A stretch of DNA of 64,000 nucleotides. Source: Citrobacter sp. 18056. GTDB lineage: Bacteria > Pseudomonadota > Gammaproteobacteria > Enterobacterales > Enterobacteriaceae. The stretch spans positions 1 through 64,000 of the forward strand of contig CACSJR010000003.1 in NCBI GenBank assembly GCA_902706235.1. The letters are read 5' to 3'. A model generated the notes under the pieces. That model was not told where the DNA came from. It made no database searches and saw only the letters and a program-made list of their open reading frames with translations. Positions 58,921 to 64,000 of the stretch are shown here, piece by piece. The position numbers and the translations under genes are program-made. Each line of letters starts with the position of its first letter. The stretch's first letter is position 1.

Positions 58921-58954
58921 GTGCCCGGTAACGTGAGTCAGCCGGGCACTTTAT
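58921..58954 (+). terminator. Terminator after the glycerate kinase gene
   Basis: GTGCCCGG pairs with CCGGGCAC over a 13-nt loop and is followed by TTTAT. Confidence 0.75.
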
Positions 58955-58984
58955 AACGCAATGTCTTACGCGTTCTTTTTCAGA

Positions 58985-59030
58985 TCTGTAGGCCCGATAA
59001 GCGTCAGTGCATCGGACACATTGTTATCAG
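58985..59030. repeat. REP element after bcp
   Basis: GTAGGCCCGATAAGCGTCAG and the following bases up to TTATCAGGCG make the familiar enteric REP hairpin, at the 3' end of bcp. Confidence 0.65.
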
Positions 59031-59497
59031 GCGTTCTCTTTCAGCCAGTTCAGCACCACGTCGTGGTGATTGCTGGTTTTGAAGTCGTCGAACACGTGCT
59101 GGACTTTGCCGTCGCCGTCGATCAGGAAGCTGATGCGGTGAATGCCGTCGTAGGTTTTGCCCATGAAGGTTTTCTCGCCCCAGATACCAAACTGTTCGCA
59201 GACCTGATGGTCTTCGTCAGAGAGCAGGGTAAAATTCAGCAGTTCTTTTTCAGCGAAACGGGAGAGCTTTTCCGGTTTATCCGTACTGATACCCAGCACG
59301 TCGACACCCGCTTTTTTTAACTCGTCCATATTGTCGCGTAAGCCGCAGGCCTGCACGGTGCAGCCAGGCGTCATGGCTTTCGGATAGAAATAAACCAGAA
59401 CACGCTGTCCCTGGAAGTCGGTTAAATTTACTTGCTCACCGTCTTGATCGGGCAAGCTAAATTTCGGTGCGATGTCACCGGCTTTCAGTGGGGTCAT
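59027..59497 (-). CDS. bcp: Thioredoxin-dependent peroxiredoxin Bcp
   Basis: This 156-residue peroxiredoxin Q reduces organic and hydrogen peroxide. The peroxidatic C46 and resolving C51 are in YPKAMTPGCTVQACGLRDN, as in E. coli. It overlaps gcvR by one base (TAATG) in a two-gene unit. Confidence 0.95.
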   Translation of the reverse strand: MTPLKAGDIAPKFSLPDQDGEQVNLTDFQGQRVLVYFYPKAMTPGCTVQACGLRDNMDELKKAGVDVLGISTDKPEKLSRFAEKELLNFTLLSDEDHQVCEQFGIWGEKTFMGKTYDGIHRISFLIDGDGKVQHVFDDFKTSNHHDVVLNWLKENA

Positions 59498-60069
59498 TAC
59501 GAAACTCCATCTTGTTCATCATGCTGTGAATAATTGACGATGTTTATACTGCCTTGCGCTTTCAGTTCTGTACACAGGTCTTTAAACGCTTGTTCGATCT
59601 TTGCCACATTTTGCGATGCCGGACTGTGAGCCGTCACCTGAATAAACAGCAGCGGAGAAGCCGCATTGTCACCGGGCTGAGTACGGGAAACCAGCTCGGC
59701 GATATTCATGCCGTGCGAGTCTAATAGCCCGGTAAACCGCTCAATGATATGTGGTGAATCAGACACTTCAACCTGTACCACCACGGTCAAAGGCTGCGCC
59801 CGACGCGGCTGCGCCGAGGTGCGCTTCATCACAATCAGTAAGTCCAGTTCCGCCCCTTTTAATGGCAACGTCGATTCAATCAGGGTAATGGCATTCCAGG
59901 TGCCGGAGAGCAGCATAATAAATGTAAATTCATCGCCGAGCATCGCCAGACGGCTGTCCTCAATATTACAGCCACAGCTACTGACGTGACGCGTGATGGT
60001 GTTTACGATGCCAGGGCGATCGGCACCCAGAGCAGTAATCACCAAATAGTGATGTAGGGAGGCTGTCAA
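59497..60069 (-). CDS. gcvR: Glycine cleavage repressor GcvR
   Basis: This 190-residue protein contains two ACT domains (about 8-80 and 95-175), starting LVITALGADRPGIVNTIT. It binds glycine and GcvA to control the gcvTHP operon; it has no HTH. Its 5' region diverges from dapA. Confidence 0.93.
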   Translation of the reverse strand: MTASLHHYLVITALGADRPGIVNTITRHVSSCGCNIEDSRLAMLGDEFTFIMLLSGTWNAITLIESTLPLKGAELDLLIVMKRTSAQPRRAQPLTVVVQVEVSDSPHIIERFTGLLDSHGMNIAELVSRTQPGDNAASPLLFIQVTAHSPASQNVAKIEQAFKDLCTELKAQGSINIVNYSQHDEQDGVS

Positions 60070-60223
60070 ACCTGTTCTTCCTGTGAAAAGGGGAGGTTGT
60101 GACTAGGAAAGCATAAAAAAAACCGGCATACAACATCCTGAGTGCCTTCGGTCTCTTGCTTTTATAACAGGACCAAACGTACCATTGAGGCTCTTGTCCG
60201 CACATCAGCACTGAGGATGGCCC

Positions 60224-61102
60224 ATGTTCACGGGAAGTATTGTAGCGCTTGTCACGCCGATGGATGAAAACGGTCAGGTCGACCGCTCCAGCCTGAAAAA
60301 ACTGATTGATTACCATGTCGCCAGCGGAACCTCGGCGATTGTTTCGGTAGGAACTACCGGTGAGTCTGCCACCCTGAGCCACGATGAGCACGGCGATGTG
60401 GTGATGATGACTGTCGAACTCGCCGATGGCCGTATCCCGGTGATTGCAGGCACGGGGGCAAATGCCACCGCAGAGGCCATCAGCCTGACCCAGCGCTTCA
60501 ATAACAGCGGTATCGTCGGTTGCCTGACGGTCACGCCGTACTACAACCGTCCGACTCAGGAAGGTCTGTTCCAGCATTTCAAAGCGATTGCCGAACATAC
60601 TGATTTGCCACAAATTCTGTATAATGTGCCGTCCCGTACCGGTTGCGATATGCTGCCGGAAACCGTGGGACGCCTGGCAGAAATCAAAAATATTATCGCT
60701 ATTAAGGAAGCCACAGGGAACTTAAGTCGCGTTCACCAGATCAAAGAGCTGGTTTCTGATGACTTTATTCTGCTGAGTGGTGATGACGCCACTGCGCTCG
60801 ACTTCATGCAGCTCGGTGGTCACGGTGTGATTTCCGTGACGACTAACGTAGCCGCGCGCGAAATGGCAGAAATGTGTAAACTGGCCGCCGACGGGTGCTT
60901 TGCACAAGCCCGTGCGATTAACCAGCGTCTGATGCCGTTGCACTATAAATTATTTGTCGAACCCAATCCTATCCCGGTTAAATGGGCTTGTAAGGAATTG
61001 GGTCTTGTGGCGACCGATACGCTGCGCTTGCCAATGACCCCGATCACTGCCCATGGCCGTGACGAGGTGGCATCCGCGCTGAAGCATGCCGGTTTGCTGT
61101 AA
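60224..61102 (+). CDS. dapA: Dihydrodipicolinate synthase DapA
   Basis: This 292-residue TIM-barrel aldolase condenses pyruvate and aspartate semialdehyde in lysine and diaminopimelate synthesis. [25 protein letters not shown] (catalytic Tyr) and IAIKEATGN (Schiff-base Lys) are canonical. It is followed by bamC after 16 bases. Confidence 0.96.
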   Translation: MFTGSIVALVTPMDENGQVDRSSLKKLIDYHVASGTSAIVSVGTTGESATLSHDEHGDVVMMTVELADGRIPVIAGTGANATAEAISLTQRFNNSGIVGCLTVTPYYNRPTQEGLFQHFKAIAEHTDLPQILYNVPSRTGCDMLPETVGRLAEIKNIIAIKEATGNLSRVHQIKELVSDDFILLSGDDATALDFMQLGGHGVISVTTNVAAREMAEMCKLAADGCFAQARAINQRLMPLHYKLFVEPNPIPVKWACKELGLVATDTLRLPMTPITAHGRDEVASALKHAGLL

Positions 61103-61118
61103 AGTTTAGGGAGATTTG

Positions 61119-62150
61119 ATGGCTTACTCAGTACAGAAGTCGCAGCTGGCGAAAGTTGCGGGTGTTTCGCTTGTTCTGCTCCTCGCAGCCTGTAGCTCAG
61201 ATTCGCGCTACAAGCGCCAGGTGAGCGGTGATGAAGCCTATCTGGAAGCGCCGCCGCTTTCTGAACTTCATGCACCGGCCGGTATGATCCTGCCGGTCGA
61301 AAATGGCGAATATAACATCCCTGTGGCCCGCGGTGACGGCGCTACGGGTAAAGCACTGGACATTCGTCCGCCTGCACAGCCGTTAGCTCTGGTTTCAGGT
61401 GCGCGCACCCAGTTTACGGGTGACACCGCCACGCTGATGGTCGAAAGTGGCCGTAGCGGAAATCTGTGGCCGCAGGTTGTGAGCATCGTTCAGGATAAAA
61501 ACTATACCATCGACAAGCGCGATGATGCGACGCAGACGCTGACCACAGATTGGGTCCAATGGAACCGTCTGGACGAAGATCAGCAGTACCGTGGCCGCTA
61601 TCAGGTCTCTGTTAAACCGCAGGGCTATCAACAAGCCGTGGTGGTGAAACTGCTGAACCTGGAACAGGCAGGCAAACCGGTTGCTGATGCTGCATCCATG
61701 CAGCGTTACAGCGCTGAAATGCTGAATGTGATTTCTGCAGGTCTGGATAAGAACGCGATCAGTGCACAAAACGCCGCGCAGAGCCGCGACGGTGCAACCT
61801 TCGACGTACAGAGCGCGGCAGATGATACTGGCCTGCCAATGCTGGTCGTACGTGGTCCGTTCAACCAGGTGTGGCAGAAACTCCCGGCCGCGCTGGAAAA
61901 AGCAGGCATGAAAGTGACTGACAGCACCCGTTCGCAGGGCAGCATCAATGTCACCTACAAACCGCTTTCTGACAGCAGCTGGCGTGATCTTGGCGCAAGT
62001 GACCCGGGCTTGAGTTCTGGTGACTACAAGCTCCAGGTTGGCGACCTCGATAACCGCAGCAGCATGCAGTTCATCGATCCGAAAGGACATACGCTGACCC
62101 AGTCGCAGAACGACGCGCTGGTAGCCGTATTCCAGGCAGCATTTAAGTAA
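61119..62150 (+). CDS. bamC: Outer membrane assembly lipoprotein BamC
   Basis: This 343-residue lipoprotein of the BAM complex has the lipobox LAAC25 followed by Ser, which routes it to the outer membrane. The unstructured N-terminus that contacts BamD (residues 26-90) and two helix-grip domains (about 100-215 and 230-343) follow the E. coli layout. The ATG at 61119 is used; a TTG 3 bases earlier is not. Confidence 0.95.
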   Translation: MAYSVQKSQLAKVAGVSLVLLLAACSSDSRYKRQVSGDEAYLEAPPLSELHAPAGMILPVENGEYNIPVARGDGATGKALDIRPPAQPLALVSGARTQFTGDTATLMVESGRSGNLWPQVVSIVQDKNYTIDKRDDATQTLTTDWVQWNRLDEDQQYRGRYQVSVKPQGYQQAVVVKLLNLEQAGKPVADAASMQRYSAEMLNVISAGLDKNAISAQNAAQSRDGATFDVQSAADDTGLPMLVVRGPFNQVWQKLPAALEKAGMKVTDSTRSQGSINVTYKPLSDSSWRDLGASDPGLSSGDYKLQVGDLDNRSSMQFIDPKGHTLTQSQNDALVAVFQAAFK

Positions 62151-62159
62151 GAAATAAAA

Positions 62160-62186
62160 GGGCTGGAGCAATCCAGCCCTTTTTTC
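62160..62186 (+). terminator. Terminator after bamC
   Basis: GGGCTGGA-gcaa-TCCAGCCC followed by six T ends the dapA-bamC transcript. Confidence 0.88.
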
Positions 62187-62195
62187 TGTTATTAT

Positions 62196-62211
62196 ACGCA
62201 AACGTGTGCGT
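62196..62211. promoter_or_regulatory. PurR operator at purC
   Basis: ACGCAAACGTGTGCGT matches the PurR box and lies 53 bases before purC, as in E. coli. Confidence 0.88.
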
Positions 62212-62263
62212 CGGCAGAAAAGCCCGATTTTAATGTCTAATTTCCTACCCGGAGTATTGAAAG

Positions 62264-62977
62264 ATGCAAAAGCAAGCTGAGTTGTATCGCGGCAAAGCGA
62301 AAACCGTTTACAGCACGGAAAACCCGGACCTGTTGGTGCTCGAATTCCGCAACGATACGTCAGCAGGTGATGGAGCGCGTATCGAACAGTTCGATCGTAA
62401 GGGAATGGTGAACAACAAGTTTAACCATTTCATTATGAGTAAACTTGAAGAAGCGGGCATTCCGACCCAGATGGAGCAGCTGCTGTCCGATACCGAGTGT
62501 CTGGTCAAAAAACTCGATATGGTGCCGGTAGAATGCGTTATTCGTAACCGCGCAGCGGGTTCGCTGGTGAAGCGTTTGGGCATTGAAGAAGGCATCGAAC
62601 TGAATCCGCCGTTGTTCGATCTGTTCCTGAAAAACGACGAAATGCACGACCCGATGATTAACGAATCCTACTGCGAAACCTTCGGGTGGGTGAACCGCGA
62701 AAATCTGGCCACCATGCGTGAGCTGACCTACAAAGCGAACGACGTACTGACAAAGTTGTTTGATGACGCGGGTCTTATCCTGGTCGATTTCAAACTTGAG
62801 TTCGGTTTGTTCAATGGCAAAGTGGTGCTGGGCGATGAATTCTCGCCAGACGGTAGCCGTCTGTGGGATAAAAACACCATGGATAAAATGGATAAAGACC
62901 GTTTCCGCCAAAGCCTCGGCGGCCTGATTGAAGCCTACGAAGAAGTGGCGCGTCGTTTAGGGGTTCAGCTCGACTAA
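62264..62977 (+). CDS. purC: SAICAR synthase PurC
   Basis: This 237-residue enzyme joins aspartate to CAIR in purine synthesis. [36 protein letters not shown] and [15 protein letters not shown] are family motifs. The size is the same as in E. coli. It has its own promoter with a PurR site. Confidence 0.96.
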   Translation: MQKQAELYRGKAKTVYSTENPDLLVLEFRNDTSAGDGARIEQFDRKGMVNNKFNHFIMSKLEEAGIPTQMEQLLSDTECLVKKLDMVPVECVIRNRAAGSLVKRLGIEEGIELNPPLFDLFLKNDEMHDPMINESYCETFGWVNRENLATMRELTYKANDVLTKLFDDAGLILVDFKLEFGLFNGKVVLGDEFSPDGSRLWDKNTMDKMDKDRFRQSLGGLIEAYEEVARRLGVQLD

Positions 62978-62989
62978 CCCGAGATGCGA

Positions 62990-63030
62990 ATAGATTGCCC
63001 GGTGTCGCTTATGCTTTCCGGGCCTGAAAC
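62990..63030. repeat. REP-like palindrome after purC
   Basis: TGCCCGGTGTCGCTTATGC followed by TTTCCGGGCCT makes a GC-rich hairpin of the REP type. Confidence 0.55.
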
Positions 63031-63139
63031 TAAGAGGATGCTTGTCATCCTCTTTTGATATCTGCTTTGTTAACTATGGTAATCCTGCCTTTAACCGCCT
63101 ACGATCACTGTATCAGGAACATGAAATACAGAGGTTGTT

Positions 63140-64000
63140 ATGCGTTGGCAAGGTCGTCGCGAGAGCGATAATGTGGAAGACAGGCGAAACGATTCCGGCG
63201 GAATGTCCCCAATCGGCGGTCGTGGTGGTTTTCGTCTCCCGAGAGGCAAAGGCGGCATCATTCTGCTGATTGTCGTGGTGGTCGCGGGCTATTACGGCGT
63301 TGACCTTACCGGGATGCTCACCGGCCAGCCGATGGTTCAACAGCAATCAGCACAGCGTTCTATCAGCCCAAATGACGACGAAGCGGCCAAATTTACCTCC
63401 GTTATTCTCGCCACTACCGAAGACACCTGGGGACAGATTTTCCAGAAAATGGGCAATCAATATCAGCAGCCTAAACTGGTGATGTACCGTGGTGCGACGC
63501 GTACCGGTTGCGGTACCGGTCAGTCAGTGATGGGGCCGTTTTACTGCCCGGCAGACAGTACTGTTTATATCGATCTCTCTTTCTACGATGACATGAAAAA
63601 CAAGCTCGGCGCTGATGGCGATTTTGCCCAGGGCTACGTGATAGCGCATGAAGTCGGACACCACGTACAGAAACTGCTCGGCATCGAGCCGCAAGTGCGC
63701 CAGATGCAGCAGAATGCGTCCAAAGCTGAGGTAAACCGTTTGTCGGTGAAAATGGAATTGCAGGCAGACTGCTTCGCGGGTGTCTGGGGTCACAGCATGC
63801 AGCAGCAGGGCGTACTGGAATCAGGAGATGTTCAGGAAGCGCTGAACGCTGCCGAAGCGATTGGCGATGATCGTCTGCAACAGCAAAGCCAGGGCCGGGT
63901 GGTCCCGGACAGCTTCACTCACGGGACATCGCAGCAGCGCTATAGCTGGTTCAAACGCGGCTTTGACAGCGGCGATCCGGCCCAGTGCAACACCTTCGGT
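63140..64000 (+). CDS. ypfJ: Putative zinc metallopeptidase YpfJ, 3' end beyond the window
   Basis: This protein of 287 visible codons (E. coli YpfJ is about the same length) is cut just before its stop. A Gly-rich basic N-terminus precedes one membrane helix (about 38-52, [16 protein letters not shown]). The large extracytoplasmic domain has [11 protein letters not shown], the HExxH zinc motif, near residue 173. The enzyme's substrate is unknown. The start follows AGAGG. Confidence 0.9.
   Translation, partial: MRWQGRRESDNVEDRRNDSGGMSPIGGRGGFRLPRGKGGIILLIVVVVAGYYGVDLTGMLTGQPMVQQQSAQRSISPNDDEAAKFTSVILATTEDTWGQIFQKMGNQYQQPKLVMYRGATRTGCGTGQSVMGPFYCPADSTVYIDLSFYDDMKNKLGADGDFAQGYVIAHEVGHHVQKLLGIEPQVRQMQQNASKAEVNRLSVKMELQADCFAGVWGHSMQQQGVLESGDVQEALNAAEAIGDDRLQQQSQGRVVPDSFTHGTSQQRYSWFKRGFDSGDPAQCNTFG

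Overview
The window is enterobacterial. Its right-hand two thirds (about 17.8-64 kb) is GC-rich core chromosome carrying the order yfgG-pdeF-ppx-ppk-purN-purM-upp-uraA-hda-arsC-bepA-perM-bcp-gcvR-dapA-bamC-purC-ypfJ, which I recognise from E. coli. Non-E. coli blocks are inserted in it (inositol catabolism, a BglK/GH1 pair, a PTS/glycosylasparaginase/peptidase operon, a glycerate operon). This suits an Enterobacter/Klebsiella/Citrobacter-type genome; I cannot fix the genus from sequence alone.

Region 1 (1-7.9 kb) is visibly AT-richer and is the remains of an IncP-like conjugative plasmid. It holds a truncated IS3-family transposase, an EexN-type exclusion lipoprotein, a zinc-ribbon/HTH protein, an AlpA-like regulator and a RepA initiator. 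Next come an iteron origin with DnaA boxes, an exact KorA-type operator, an RP4-like oriT followed by traJ, then trbJ-trbK-trbL and a VbhA/HigA-like antitoxin. Four identical 15-bp KorB-type operators (1288, 4185, 4995, 14953) tie 1.3-15 kb together as one element. No korA, korB, relaxase, trbA-I or integrase gene is visible.

Region 2 (8-14.8 kb) is anti-invader cargo between the plasmid backbone and the last KorB-type site. An ABC-three-component system (nuclease-like effector, small middle component, DUF2326-type coiled-coil ATPase) is followed by a RecQ-like helicase fused to a phosphoribosyltransferase domain, overlapping a DprA-like gene. This defence-like cargo under plasmid-type operators is my main candidate for an undescribed system.

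Region 3 (15-17.8 kb) has a PEP mutase/isocitrate-lyase-like gene overlapping an Ada-type DNA repair gene, then a GNAT acetyltransferase.

Region 4 (17.9-32 kb) is a complete myo-inositol locus: divergent RpiR-type iolR, then iolA-iolD, and after a second promoter iolG, an ABC transporter, a second dehydrogenase, an iolC fused to a DUF2090 aldolase-like domain, iolE and iolB. Together they import inositol and degrade it to acetyl-CoA and triose phosphate.

Region 5 (32-64 kb) is core chromosome: c-di-GMP turnover (pdeF), polyphosphate metabolism (ppx/ppk), purine synthesis (purN, purM, purC), uracil salvage (upp/uraA), replication control (hda), envelope assembly (bepA, bamC), lysine synthesis (dapA) and glycine-cleavage control (gcvR). 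Clear control sites include PurR boxes at purM and purC, an FNR-type promoter at pdeF, the G-A-T-run start of upp and the CTG start of hda. The locus between hda and arsC pairs a PTS IIC, glycosylasparaginase and M17 peptidase with a divergent regulator that looks like a domesticated IS481-type transposase.
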